A DNA stretch of 64,000 nucleotides, taken from Tretioscincus oriximinensis. Taxonomy: Eukaryota; Chordata; Lepidosauria; Squamata; Gymnophthalmidae. The translations under genes were made by a program, and so were the position numbers. The first letter of the stretch is position 1. Each line of letters begins with the position of its first letter. The notes below the pieces were generated by a model, which was not told the origin of the DNA, searched no databases, and was given only the letters and a program-made list of their open reading frames with translations. This document shows positions 21,149 to 36,100 of this stretch, piece after piece. The stretch lies in NCBI GenBank assembly GCA_022410635.1, contig JAJVDF010000451.1, forward strand, positions 425,330-489,329, written 5' to 3'.

Positions 21149-24100
21149 GTGAGGGGCAGGAGGAGGAGGAGGAGGAGGAGGGGCATGTGAAGAGGGCCAT
21201 AAAATGGAGCCCCTTCTGGCAGGCGTCAGACTTCGTGAAGAAAAGCAGCCGTGCTGAGGGGCCGCTGGAGGGGGGGGACTGGTCCGTTCTAGTGGGGGGC
21301 TGACGGACAGCTGGGAAGGCTGAATCAACACAGAGGCTGGAGCAGCCGAGATGCTTCCCTAGGCTGGAGGGTTGATTATCTGTAGCAAGGAGCTTAGCAA
21401 GAGTTATGGAGCCCCCCTGAGACTGGGTTGCTTTGGAGGAAGCTTCGTTGTATGTCTTGCAGTGAAATGTTGAGCTCTTAAAATACGCTAATAGGATTTG
21501 TTTTCTCTGAAGCGTTTGATGTAGACTCCAGAAGTGCTGCTTATATGTTCGCCTAGGAGATACAGAGAATCACAGGGTGAGGGTTAGTTATNGTGTTATG
21601 TGCACACAGGTGAGTTACTTGCATCTCTTGAAAACCACAGATTCTATGCAGCAAGGAATGGTTATTCTTCATACCCGAAATAACTTCACACCNTTGGTCA
21701 TAAGTTGTGGTTCTGGCGGGAGTCATGAACAGGAGCATATTTTGCTTTCCTNTNTTCAGACTNCCCAGNTGCATCTGGTGGGCCTCTGTGTGAGACAGAA
21801 TGCTGGACTTGNTGGGCTGTGGCCTGATCCAGGATGGCTCTTCTTATGTTCTTATGTTCTACAAATCTAACTTGTCACTGCCTCTGATGCCAGTGTGCAA
21901 GNGAATGCTCTTTTCCTGGTTTGTTTATAGTGACCTTCCTGGGCACTAGCCCACAAGACAGGAAGGCACTTGGTCTGATCTTTATCTANGTTTGCATGCT
22001 TGTTTCAGTTACACAGCTCCATTAGACTGACCAGATTTTCTGAGGCCCAAACCGGGGTAATTAATATTCATGCCAATTTNCATATTCATAAATATACAAA
22101 TCACCCACCAACATGCATTCCCTTCCGAAATTCCCGCCCGAGAAATCTGTGAAGCATGTGAGAGTTTTTTTAAGTGTGTGAGAATTTTTGGAGTGCATCA
22201 GAAATTTGCATTTTTTAATTTTTTTTACAGAGGGGAGGGTGCCTTCAGGAGCTGGCCCTGGTTGCTAGAGATCCCTAGTGATGGTGCAGTGAATTGTTTT
22301 TTTTTTAAAAAAATTTTTTTTAAAGTATGTGAGAATATGTTGAAGTGCATGAGATTATTTTTTTTTACTGAGGGGAGGGTGCCTTCAGGAGCTGACCCCA
22401 GTTTCCAGAGACCCCTAGTGGTGGTACAGTGATTTAAAAAAAAATTTTCAAAAGAAAAAAATTTTTTTTGAAAAAAATTACTATTTTTTTCCTCAGCGGA
22501 AACTGGGGAAATGATGCTGCCCCCTCCCAGGCGGGCTAGACATCCCAAAACCAAGTTCACCCCCCNAAAAAGGGGTCATCTGGTCAGCCTAAGCTCCATG
22601 AAAGTCCAGTTGCTGTTTATACAATCCACACAACAATTGTCAATCTAGATAGGAGCTTCACTAATGGCACCCTGCTGCTAATTTGGGAATTTTTGCACGT
22701 AACTATATGGATTGGCCCCTGGAAGTCATTCCATCCAAGCACCATTTGCACTCTCTAGATGAAGGATCATTCTTGCTCCTCGACCCTGGAGCAGAAAGTG
22801 TAAATGCTGTTTTCTCTACCCATTCCGTTTCATTAATTGGTTAATTTTATGTGTATACTCCCTTTTACAAACAAGATTGTTTTTTATTTTGTTCCAGAAA
22901 ATGGTCTAAGGGATCTTCTGTCCACATGCCATTCCAGGCTAGCACAGGCCATGGCAGAGCCTGTGGTAGGCCATAATGCCATGTAGACAACATGCTCCTT
23001 AGATTATTTTCTAGACAAATTAAACCAAGTGTAAAACAGACCCAAGAAGCAATATAGTATGATACAAAATGTTGTATAGTTTGTAATTAATAGTACATTG
23101 TTAACTGAAACATAAAATACGAAAATGCAACTTAATTTCAAAAATGACATTGTTTCAGCTAGCCCCAAGGCAGCTTTTCTCTTATACCCCCACCCCAAGT
23201 GATACAATCAGCCAGTGGAAAGTTTGGAGAAGAATTTACTGGGAAACTGAGTTAAACTTGGCCTTATTCTCTTCTAGTTGTGCAGGCCACAGTCTGGGTA
23301 GGCCATCTGAAAGCAGTAGAAGCAAAAGCAGGNGGTAAAGTGGTTCTGATAGTAATGTTCTACATGCTTATTACATTTGGATGAAAATACGTGTCTGACA
23401 TGAAGGCAAAATACACAGCATTTACATTGTCTAGGAAGCAGGAATAATTGTGGATTGTTTAACAATATTCCCTCAGGTATAGGGCGGGGTATAAGTATAA
23501 ATAAATAAATAAATAAAAGCAATCTACACAAGGTTAAATTTAAGAATTCTTTTGGAGAGATTGAAGAACAGTCAAACAATTAACAACACAAGTACTTTGT
23601 TCCTGGTAGTTGTTTGGGATGCTCTCCAGCTTCATAGTACAAAAACACTTTGTGCTTCAGTATTACACAATCACTTCTTAAAGCATCCTTAAATTTACCT
23701 TAAATGTAGCTGTGTGGGGACTACTTTTAAGCAGTCCACAATCACTCCTGCTTTCTAGAAAGTGCAAATGCTATATACAGATTTTCATCTCACAAGATGT
23801 GTTTTCATCCAATTGCAATAAGGGGAGAGGGACAGCTAAGCATGTATAACATTACCATCCGAAACCCTCAACTCGCTGCTGTTACTGCAGGGCTATTGTC
23901 TACAGGGATTTTGGTTGGCACCCTTGCAAAGGAGTCCAAAGTCAACTGAGGAGTTTCGTAGTAAATCCCTGCCCTAGGCTCTCTACCTACTTACTGCATC
24001 AATTCCTACTAGGATTGGAGCTATAAGAGGAAGTCTACCTTGGGGCTGGCTATAACCTTTACAATGACAATATTGGTGTCATTTTTGTAACTGACTTACA

Positions 24101-27100
24101 GTACTTCGGTATTTTCTGTTTCAAATAGTAATGTNCTGTTAATTGTTATAAATCCTATAGTATAAACATTTGGTTTTGGTACTATATTAGTTTACTTGGA
24201 TTTGTTACAAACTATTTTGACCATCTTTTTTGAAAAAGGGACCATATAAATAAATCAATTAACAAAAGAGACTGGCTAGAGAAAACCGCATTTATGCTTC
24301 CAGTTTCTGANCCAGAAGCAGAAACAATCCTGCACCCAGAGTGCAAATGGAATTCTGTTCTTTGGTGTCTACATGGAATGATGTCTAAGCAGGTAAGTAT
24401 GAATCTACCACAAAGTAAGTTTAAGATAAATGTAAGAACGATTTCAAGTGATTATGGAATGGTNAGACTATTACCAGTGTGAATGCAGCTTTCCGTCTGA
24501 TTGCTTAGACTGCTCCCCAGTTAAAGTGCAAACGAAGATATATTTTTTATATTATTTTATTTTCTGCGCCAATTAATGTAATAGTTATTAATAACAGTGT
24601 AAATATTTTGTACTGTACGATATTGTTTTCTTGGTTTTGTTGTAAACTACCTTGAGCACCATGTTTTGGAACAGCAGTATACAAATACATTAATGCAATA
24701 TAGAATACTAGAAAAAGCAATATTCACATTTCCTGCTCCTGGGTCAGGAGCAAGAAAGATCCTTCAGTCAGATCCTTCTTTGCTTCCTGGATGGAATGAT
24801 TCCCAGGATTAGTCCAAATACCCAAGGTGAGTTTTATCACTCCTGTCAAGAAAGTGACAAAATTTTTCATTTGGGGTAAGTAAAATAAATGTTAATAGAA
24901 ACGGAATATGATTGTGTATGAATTGTTCTGTGTGTTTTATAGTATAACTGTTCAAGAAAAACATTTGAGATTTATGTGCATGGATGGAGTGTGACCAGGA
25001 ACTGTAGAACTTCAAATGAAAGTAATTTGGAAGTCACAACTGTGCTCATAGGAGTCCAGATCTCTGAAAGAATTCTGAGACCCATGTGAGAGAGAACGTT
25101 CTTGGTAAAACTTTTTGGATTTTATTTTTTCCCTTGTGTTCCAGGGTTGTATTTACCTTTGGCAGGCTTTATTTTTTTGCTAGCACTGACTGGCTAGAAA
25201 NGTTTGGGCATTTGAATGTCCTTTTTAAAGTATTGGTTTGTCAAGAGTGCATGTACATGACACCATTCAACACAGTGCTCACAGGATATCCAACCCTATT
25301 TATCTTTCCAAACACTGCAGAACTGACAAGGAATCAACTGATCCCTTCTCTTAAGCTCTTCAAACCAAGTGAGAAATAATAGAAGCAAAATATTCTGGCA
25401 CTCATTTGCAGTCTGCAGAAAAGCACCTAAAAGAGTGGTTGTGAATTGAGAGGCTAAAGCAATAGAAAAAATGGCAGAGGAAGAACCAAAGTGTATGGAG
25501 AGACAAGAGGAAAATTGGAATTAATGAGATCTGCAATAAGAATAATTGAAATGAGTACAGTCAGCGCTAATAATGATAGAAAAAATGATGGGGTCACTGT
25601 ACTGGCTTTAGGGAACTTAATGCTATTTCTATGACAAGTCAGTATCCATTGTTACTGATATCGGAACTATTGGGCACTTTGTTGAAAGGTCACATTTTCA
25701 CAAAACTTAATTTAGATGACATTTCTGTGTTCACATAAAACCAAGGGACAAAAGGAAAACAGTCTTTAATTGCAAATCTGTTGCATATTGTTATAATGTG
25801 TTGCTGTTCAGTCTTTCAGGAGCACCCTGAGTTCGCAAGTGTTTTATTAAAAGTGTTTTAAGGGATTTTCTGTTTTACAGTATTTTGTTGTTTACCCAAC
25901 TGATGTAATAATATATTCTGTTGATTATCATTTACATGTACAATTAGTTCATAAGGTATTGAAAAGGTTACATGTAAAATTGTAAAATTGAATTTCATAG
26001 AGAAAAGTTAGATATCTGGGATACTTTATATTTGCATCTGGGGGGAGGAAACAGTCCCGCAACAGGTTAAAGAGATTTTAACCTGGGAACCCCCCAACAC
26101 CAACAGGCATCAACTTCAGAGTTTTGCACGTTTAGGGCATATATTAGCTTTACACAGGGTGGCTACAGTTTAAGGCTAGAATTTGTACTTTGAAAATTCC
26201 ATGCATAATCCTGACTCTTTCCTCAAAAGGGTGCAGTGTCAAACAAGAAATCTATGAACACACTTTAATTCTAATTGAACTAAGACTCTTTGAAATAGTT
26301 CAAATTGAACTTCAGTGTATTCGGTTAACTCATAAAATCAGCTTGCTAATTCAGTGTACAGATTCAACATGAGGAAAATGAGGGGCCCCATTTGAGGGGC
26401 CCTTCCCTGTTTTGGGACTGTTCAAAATAGAGTGGAATGAATCATAACAATATTGGCATTGCAGATCTCTGGGGTTAGTAAGTCATTTTACTAGACTTAC
26501 AAGAAAAAAATGAAAAATAAATGTTCTTAAATTATTTCTGATTTCCAAACATTTCTTAAAATCATATGTTGATCCTGTAGCTTTTGCCATTTTGGAAACA
26601 GGACTCTTTGTCCCTTGCATCACAACGTATTTCTCTCCCTATTGGAATAGTGGATCTTGAATTGGATATCCTCCACCCAAAGAAGAAACAGCATACCATC
26701 TGCAAAATGGACAGGTTGTAGGGGAGAATACTTCTCAACCATCCCAGGTTTCAGATGATTTAGTGGCTCACCTGGTTCAGCAAAAATTGTTTTGACAATC
26801 TTCATAGAACTCCATAGGAGCGAAGTACTATACTTTGTGGTATTCCTGGCAGCTCCATTTGCTTGCCAAATAACTTTGGGGGCAGTGGATCAAACAGATA
26901 ACCCAGGGCCACTTTTATCTTGCCCTATTCTAGACTCTTCAGCCTTCTTTGCAGGAAGCACTTGGGACTCTCAGGAAGACTCCTGTATCATTCTAGGTGA
27001 TTTTACTGCTCATCCAAAATTANAGGATTTTTTTTAACATTCTGAACAAATATCAGTAAAATCAGGCCAGCAACTAAATACTTTTTGAAGCATTAAAACT

Positions 27101-30100
27101 TCACTTTTTAAAAGGAAACAAACCTTCCAGAGACTTACCTATTTGGGAGAAAATTTGGTAAGCCAATCAGTCTCCCTTTCCTGTTCTGTGAGAGGGTTGC
27201 CACAATCCCAAAGTTCAAAACCAGGACACAATATGCAGTCTTACCCCATCTCCACTGTTACTGCTAAAAAAAATCACTCACTTTTGACTGTGGGGCGGAA
27301 AGCAAATGAAATCATGGATTTTCCTGTGTACTCTGTGTCATTATGGCAATTCTAAATACTTTCGACTACACAGGTGACCTTGTTTGTCAAAGGGATGTGG
27401 AGATAAGTTTGCCACTTCAGCCATCACTTTAGGCACAAGTCCAGAGTTTGTTTACCTAGGGNACTGAACATATCCCATTACTTCTCTGTTTTGGCAATAC
27501 CATCTACATTTGTGGAAGTTGTGTGTTTTGTTTGCTACATTAATAGATTGAAATCCTAGTCATTGTGATCTTTCATCCCTTTATGTACAAATTCTAGGTA
27601 TATTAAGATAATCTTGCTTGTTATTTTGTATAACAAAATNTGCATCTATATTAGGTGAGGGGAAAGTAACCAATTGCTTATACATCAGTATTTAATTATT
27701 GATTATTAGTAATTTAATTAGTATTTAATTATTTGATTGTCTGGGTTTAAAGTGGTCAACACTATGTGGATTGTTTGTTAAACATACTGACAAACCAATC
27801 TCTATTTCAATTTGATCTTTGAGTATTAGACTCAGTTACCAAGGAAAAACTACAAGGACTATTGATGCTGAGGAAATCCTTTTAATACATTTTACATCAA
27901 ATCATTGGATATAGTTGGCGCTATATATAAAAAATTATCCTCAATTTATGGCTAATAAGCTGAATATCTAAATAAATAAAAACAGTCCCAGTGATCATCA
28001 TTCCCACCAAAGAGCAATGCAGGGAGTATAAAACTCGCCTCCCTGCATTGCTCATTGGTTGACTGTCCACTGGAGGAGCAACATTTAAAATGGTCGTGGC
28101 CGTTCACTCCAAAACACTCATAGCTGTGGCGGGGGCGGGGGGGGGGGCAGGAGGCAGAAGAAGCCGGAGCAAAGAACCGGTACAAAGGCAGATGGGGGTG
28201 GAAGGGCAAGATGGGTGCAGGAGTAACGGGCCCTGGAGGCACAAGATTGCTTGTTCTACGCCTGGAACAGAACTGGTGTAAACCCCTAGTAACTTATTTA
28301 ACTAATACGAGGGAACAGTATTGGAAATACAAGATTACCTGTGATCAAGGATAATATCAGTTCAATAGTGCTGAATTATTTACTGAATTTACAAGACAAT
28401 TATCACCAGTGGTCTTTTCCACTTATTAATTGTGGCTTTAGCACATGTTTTTTCATGTTAACAGTTCAAATCTATTTTGAGGACTTCAGTTTTAAAGAAT
28501 TATTTTTGAGTGTGTTTATGTGCCATATTTATTGTACTGACAACCTAATGAGTAATCTGGTGATACTCTAACCAGTTTCTAACAGCTGCTGTCCCCCCAT
28601 GTTTTGTATTGTATTGGCTTTGTTTAAAAATCACAAAAATGAGTCATTGTTATCAGAATGAGCTTTCTGCTTCAAAATTTGCATATTCCAGTTCCCTCTC
28701 TGTGATGAGAAGTTTTTCTTTTGATTTTGATTAACCACAAATTAACCAAATCTTCAGTTAATGATCAATTTCTAATGTGGTTTCTTAGGATTCAGTTCTG
28801 GTACTGATCCAGTATTAGCAGAGTGCATAGGAAGCGTTTGAATCCTGTTGCTTGAAGATCTGATAAAATAACAGCTTCTTAATAAAAAACAAAGTAAGTC
28901 CATACACAGGAGATCATTCCAGATGGAAGGTTATAAGACTTTATTTATATACAAAAAACTATGGGTAAAAATAACAAAGAATATATAGATTGGACACTTG
29001 GTATTGTTAAGTGACCATTTGAGCTTCATTCAAAACAAGTCATCACAACAAGAGTAAAAAACTCTTATATCTGATATAGCAANGGACAAATTCAAGCATA
29101 TGCACATCACTGTTTTTTCTAAATCATAACAAATGCAGTTTCCCTTGGAAAAGAATGTGAAAAGACAGAAGCATGTGGTAGCTAGTTGTAAGCAAATAGA
29201 TCAGTTCAAACTCTTAACACAGTTTATATCAAATCTGTTTCACAAAATNATTTTAAAAATCCTTCTAGTTTTATACTTGAACTATCTCAGGTTAAAAATA
29301 ATTTGGTCAAGTATCTCAATTATGCAGGCCNAAAACTGGCCAAACTATGGCTTTCCAGGTTGTGCTGAACTGAGAGTAAGCTTAAAATAACAAATGAATA
29401 GATCCAAAAGACTTTCTGTTGGCCTTATTACCAAGGGCACAATTGCCACAGTGTCTTGTGCTTCCTTGGAATCCTCCATTCAGATTGCTAGACAAATGTC
29501 TCTGATAGGTACTACCATTGTGGTTGGAGCAAACTCCTACCTGAATCCAAAGTAGACACAATAGAAGGGCTTAGCAGAGAAAGGTAGGCAGGGGGCGACT
29601 CTTAGATCAGCTGTTCAACAGACATCTCCTTTTCCCAGCTTTTCTCAGATTACCAGGTGTTTACAGCATGGATTTCTTCTCTTTGTGGGAGAAAAAAAAG
29701 TCAGTCTTAAAGGCAGTAGGTAGGATTGGAAGGTGGGGGCAGCTAATCACATGCCTCATTTTATTTACCCTGCAGCATTGTAATGATCAGCTGTTTGGCA
29801 GAAATTATTCCTATCTCTAAGATAAAATCAGCCAAGTTCATGGAGGCCCAGTGTATCATTGGCTGTTTTGATACTGCTTCCAAGCCGGAGCAACAGTCAG
29901 CATTCCTGAAATTACATTTGCAGGGAGTCAATTTTGCCTTCAGATGCTTGAGAGTGGCCAGGTGTGATTGGTGGACCATAGGGTGAGACAGAATGCTGAA
30001 CCAGATGGACAGTGACCCAATTCAGCAGGGCTCCTCTTTTTGTGTTTTGTGTTCAGATCCAGAAATCAAACTGTCCACTACTGCTGTACAGTTTATTCAC

Positions 30101-33100
30101 AATGTTGAAAGTGGTTTAGCTCAACTGAAACAACCTCCAATCATTGTACAGGAATTTATCACCTTTTTGAAGCTAAAAGAGATTTAATGTTTTCTTTATT
30201 GAATGAAGAAAAGGCTTCTTTCTTCTAGGGGTTTTGATTTCTGGTTTCGACTCACAGAGGAATTGGCATCTGTTGGTCATCTCACTATAGCACTTAATCC
30301 AAAATTCCTTCTGAGTAGATAGAAAAAAAACNCTATATTAAAACTTGAGGTGCTTAGGATGTAAAACTGATAACTTCCAGGTGATTTCAAGAAATGTTTA
30401 GTAGGGTGAATTAGTAATGGAGAAAATAATTCTTAAGGGGGANGTACTGGCAGACTATTCATTGGTTAGTTTTAAGAGTGTGTTAGAGGCAAAAGTGGTT
30501 TGACCAATATGTGACACTCCTTGTAGTTTCGTTATGCATGTTGGTATAGTGTACACATTTCATTGTTGGCCAGCAAACAAGAAATTTTCATTGCTATAAG
30601 TTATCTTCCTGCTAAACAAAGGTACTTTAGGAAGTCCTTTCATCTTTCAGAATTTGACAATCTTTATATTCTATATTGTGCAGAATCTGATATGCTGTAT
30701 GTACAAAAAATGTATGTGATGGTGTGTTGATGATTAAGATTCTAAATTTATATTTTAGATGGAATGTGGTTTTGAAANCTTGAGTCTTGTTGCACAGGGG
30801 ATTTTCTTACTGGGAAAGAATGTTGTTAGAAGTAGGAAATGGCACAAAATGAGTAAAATTTTCAAGAAGAACGAAGGAATTTAAGTTAAATCTATGATTT
30901 GGTCTTAAGGTTACAGATGTATTTCTGACTCGTATTAATGAAATTGATATGTGCAAGATATTGTAAAGGATAGAGGCTATTAGGTTGAACATTTCTTGGA
31001 AGATGAGAAATTAGAAGAGTGGGGAGCTGCATGCTTTGGGTCCCTAGTTGACTCTCCTTTCATTACACCTGAGAGTAGCATTGATAAATAAGAACTAAGA
31101 ACTGGATATTTAAGTCAGGATTAGACATGTTCATGGGCACCAAGGGTATAAATAGTTACTAAGGATAGATGTCTTGATGCTACCTTTGAGATGGAGCAAC
31201 AGGCAGTACTACTGGAATACTATTTGCAAGGCGTCAAGAAGAGTTGAAGATTTTGCCTTCTTTTGTTCAGACTGCCCAGGTGCAATTTGGTAGGTCTCTG
31301 TGTGAGACAGAATGCTGGACTAGATGGGCTCCAGTGTGATTCAGCATGGCACCTCTTATGTTCTTATTGTTCTTTCCACACTTTCCTTATGCTTGTAAGA
31401 TGTGATTAGCATATAGTTTGAAGGCACTCATGGCATACTAGCATAAGGAAAACATACATTAAAAGACCTGGGGAAAGCAGCTTCTGTAGTGTTCTCCCAT
31501 GATGTAGCACAATATAGTGTTCGCCGCCATCTTAGTTGGAGCAGGCACCCATGTGCAGCCCTAAAAAGTGCAACTGTGAATGTGTGAGTGGCACCAATAA
31601 TTGCACACCTATTTCATGCTGGTGAAATACCTGGATATGCAGCGCCAAATGCCAATGAGAAGCATAATCACTGAGCTGCTGCCCCTGCCTTCTACCTCTA
31701 TTTATTATGTGGTCATTTATGGTTGTTAGTAAGAAAGGGATCTCTCTTTCAGAACAAGAATCAGAGAACGGGATTTCCTTTGATCATTTAGTAAAGCTTC
31801 ACTATAGCATACAACACAGCAAAGATTTAAAGTAACACAAACAGTTAACAATGATCATATATCCAAGCAAGCAGAGCGCCTCGTCCTNCAATACACAAAC
31901 CAACAGTGGTTCCCACTTTGCCAGGCTTGGTGCGCAGGAATAAATAAGCAAAAGTGAAAGTGAGTGATTGACAGTGTTATTTCAAATTATTTTGGACAGC
32001 CATGCACACATCGCTACCAATTGAGGTTGGGTGTATTATCATGCTAATCCCATCCCAAAAAAGGATCAAGAGAATGCTTTTATCTAGAAATGTCTTAATT
32101 CTTTTATTTAAATTACTGATNATAGTAATTTATGTTCAATGAGAGAACATTTTGAAAAAATGATAATTTTTTATCGTGATATTTTAATTTGAAATGGAAG
32201 GGCATTAAATTATTTATTTGATTGTTTATATTTATACCTCACCCTATACCTGAAGATCTNAGAGCGATAGACGTTAGCAGTTAATGTACAAGGGTAGGTT
32301 CAGATGTGAGTTTTCATGGACTAAAGACTTTCTGGTGATAATCTAAAATCTGTTGCAAATAGTTGCAGGCTGAAATCCTAAAATGGCAAGTCACTTTTTT
32401 ATCTCTGCCAAGAATGCTACATAGAGAAACCTATGTATTCATCTAACAGCTGGACCCNGTTTGATAGAGCTCAGTTACAACGTTTCTAAATTACTTTCAC
32501 TAACAACTTTTATTTTACTTTCAGTAGAATGTTATTAGGATAACGTATAGAAAAAAAAATCTCATTTATCTATTCTTTCTGAAGGAGGTCTGGGTTTCAT
32601 TTTGTTAATAAATTAGAGATGCTGCTGTTCATCATGGTCTTCAGGCTAAAGCAATAACTGTTCATTTGTTTTCATTTGTTCTACTTTAGCTGTTTTTATA
32701 ACTTACTGTGGATCCACCCTGAGACCTGTGTAAGTTGGGAAATAACTATAAATAAAATGCTACACTGCCTGTTTAGATGCCATTTTCTAAAGAACTATAT
32801 ACGGTATATATTAGTGGAACACCCCCATTGCCATCTGAATGTAATGGGAAGCTAGCAGACAGCAAAGAAAATAGGAGTTGCTAAGGGGAGTCAGTAAACA
32901 ACAAAACAGTCTTGAACTATTGGTTGTGAGAAACAGGGCATGGTGGTGGCTGAATTTGCCCACGTAAATCAAATGTGGCCAGTGGCACACAACTGAAGCC
33001 ATGTAAGTGTTGGGGGGCCACAGGTGGCTCGTGGTACCAAAAGTATGGACTTGCACATGAGAATTGCTGGTGGCTGTTTAGCCATGACTAAAGTTCCTGC

Positions 33101-36100
33101 CGCCACAGTTGGTTTAGCAGGTGGCAGCAGCCAAAACCACAGTGAAAAACACTTTCCCACAGATGGTTCAGGTGACAGGCAGCAGCTTAGCACATGAATT
33201 CTAAAAGCAACATCTCCCACTGGGAGAGAGAGGGGAAGCCAACAACTAGTACCAACAAAGTCTTGCTTTAAAAGGTTCTTTCCACACAGGCACTGGAGCG
33301 ATGAGCAATTGGAAACTGAATCACTTGGGTTGCTGGCTTCTTGCTAGTGGGTGGAGAATGCTGTNGCATGTCCATTTCCTTCTGAAGCAGGTATCAAAAT
33401 GTATTAACATGTGCTGCCTATACTATCAAGCTTCTCATTGAGTAGNAACCTGTACTGGGAATGCTACAGACATTCCTCCTTGACAAGTTTCTCCCAATGA
33501 GAAACCTTAGAAACGACAACTGTTAAAATGGTCAATTATTTAGGGGAAAGATTAATAATTGGACTGAAGAATATAAAAGGAGATCTGCTGGCTCAGACTC
33601 GATTGTCCAACATTATGTCTCAAGCAGAAAGCAATGGAAATTCCTAACCCTCAAATATTCTTTTATTTGAACTATTTGTACACTGTCTTTCCAAACCAAA
33701 GAAATTCNATGATTCTTACATTTATTTCTTAAAATTTAAATAGAAAATGTAGGTAAATATGTTAACAAAATTATCAAGCAATTTTAGTCTAAAGCTTACT
33801 TAATTCTACCCATTTAATTACCAGTACATTTGTACAGAAAGTAAATGAAGTGACTTTGCAGAACCTTTTCTCTTATAAGTGGGGGGAGTTAATTGCAATC
33901 AAATCCTTGCATGCATTTGGGCTTAGATTGTGAAATGTTTCCATATTTTCTTTTCTTTTTTATTTAGCAAAACCAAACAGGAAGTTGACCTTTTTGTACC
34001 TTGCCAATGATGTTATTCAGAACAGCAAAAGAAAAGGACCAGAATTTACAAAAGACTTTGCACCAGTCATAGTGGAGGCCTTTAAACATGTTTCTAGGTA
34101 TTTATTATAATTATTGTTGTTGTTGTTGTTACCAAGATTCATTATCATTTTAAAGTGATTTCAACATATTCAAAATACAGAAAAGGAAAAAAAATGTAGA
34201 AAAGTGAAAATGCAGTTGAAAAATAAAAGCATCTATGGCATTATAATTGAATTATGTAAATGCAGAGTAATTATTAGTTTCCTATTCCCTTTTTAATTCT
34301 TTTTTATATCATAACACATATTAAAAAGATGTTTAAAATATTATCTCTAGTCAGATTTCCTATGATATTTAGAGAGCATGTTTTTGTATGTAAATGAGCA
34401 ATAGTGTTTTTGATTTTTATTATTTGTAGACATTATTAATAAAATGTAAACATCTTGGATTTTTGCAGTCTGTAGTTTGCAGTACTAGTAAAACATAACT
34501 GTCCTTTATTTTACTCTAAACATGAATTAATTGAATGGCTAGGGGGAGTAGAATCATGCTCCTTATCTGCTAACACACATGAGGCTTGACTCCCATGATA
34601 CAGACATAAATAAAATCTAGCAAAAGCAGGGAGAGAGAGTCATAGATAGGAGCAACAAGTACACAATCACAAGCCATCAATTCCATTTCTGTATATTAAA
34701 CAAAATACATGCAATTTTCCCACAAAAAAATAAAAAATGGAATCTGAAATTAACAATCTTCTTTATTTTAGTATCTACATTTTCTTTTCTCAAATAATAG
34801 AAGTTGTGGAAGTGAAATATTTGGTCAGGAAGGGAATGAAGTATATAATGTTTGCATTAAATGTTCTTATAAGTTGGAAATTGTGAACATAATAAATGAA
34901 TATAAACATAAATGAATATAACATAAACTGCATTAGACCATCACATGTATCATCATCATCATAGTAACCAACTGGCTAAAATGGTTTTACTGCAGTAGTT
35001 ATGGGAGTACTTAATTTTCATTAGTATACATTATGTTAAATCAAGGCTCTTTGAAAAAAAGTACACTATACTCATAGATTTTGTCTAAAAATCTAATGTT
35101 AAAGTATCTCTTGTAAAAAAATGTAAAAACAAAGTATCTTTTTTCACNTTTATGAATCAGTTATCATGTTTATGTTAATAGTATGTAATACAATATATAA
35201 AAAGAAAGGTTTACCTATGTGCAACTGTTATTGCAGAAATGAAANGATTCTTCTACAGTACAGTAATAAAGGGATCCCAATTCAAACTTTATATTTCCAA
35301 AATCTTGTGATCAATAGTACACTTTCTTTTTTTTAACTTTTCACAGCGAGACTGACGAAAGTTGTAAGAAGCACCTTGGCAGGGTTCTGTCTATTTGGGA
35401 AGAAAGATTGGTCTATGAAAATGATGTCTTAGAACAACTTAGGCAAGCTATTTGTAAGTTAATCTCAACTATTGCAATTTGAGTTTTGTGCTCACATCTT
35501 CCTTTTGGTTTCTAATCTTGTTCCTCCTATTGATTGCTAGATGGTGAGAAAAATGCAAGAAAACGCTCTTATGAACAGATAAATGTTGAAGATAATGATT
35601 GCTCAACACAGAGTTCTCCATGTGATCCTCCACAGGTACTAATAGTCTGAAAAAGTATACATCTATTGGAAAATAGTTTTACAGCACAAATTAGTACTGC
35701 ATAAAGTTTTTCTCCCTTAAATGACTTTAAATTTTCTTAGTATTCAATAAAAATAATAGAAGAATATCTTTGTTCTTAGTCTAAAAGTTTCCTTGATATT
35801 CAAGAAAGTGTTCAGCAGCTCTTGTATACATTGNTGCTTGAAAGTTTGTGAACCCTTCAGAATTTGTCCATATTTTCATATAATTGTGACCAAAACGTAT
35901 CAGATTTTCACAAAAGTCCTAGAAATAAATAAAAAGAACCCAACNAAATGAGTTAAAAATATTAACAGAAATGTAGAAAATTTTGAAGAGTTTGCAAACT
36001 TTCAAGCACTGCCTTATTACTGTTGAGTATATTAAACTGGTGCCATTTTTGCTAAAGCTTTAAATTTTTAAAGTAAATTATCTGAGTACACCAGCAGTGC

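Larger units (their letters stand above)
20640..21330 (+). promoter_or_regulatory. RPRD1A CpG-rich promoter and first-exon region
   Basis: GC- and CpG-rich island in an otherwise AT-rich window, covering the sequence upstream of the RPRD1A ATG (20998), exon 1 and the start of intron 1. It contains two perfect palindromic CRE/ATF sites, TGACGTCA, at 20797-20804 and 20821-20828. A YY1-like core, GCCGCCATTTTG, lies around 20910-20922, and a run of about 13 G lies near 20882-20894. A TATATAA string at 20604-20610 is probably too far upstream to set the start of a CpG-island gene. Housekeeping-type control by CREB/ATF and YY1 factors is inferred from these motifs. Confidence 0.75.
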
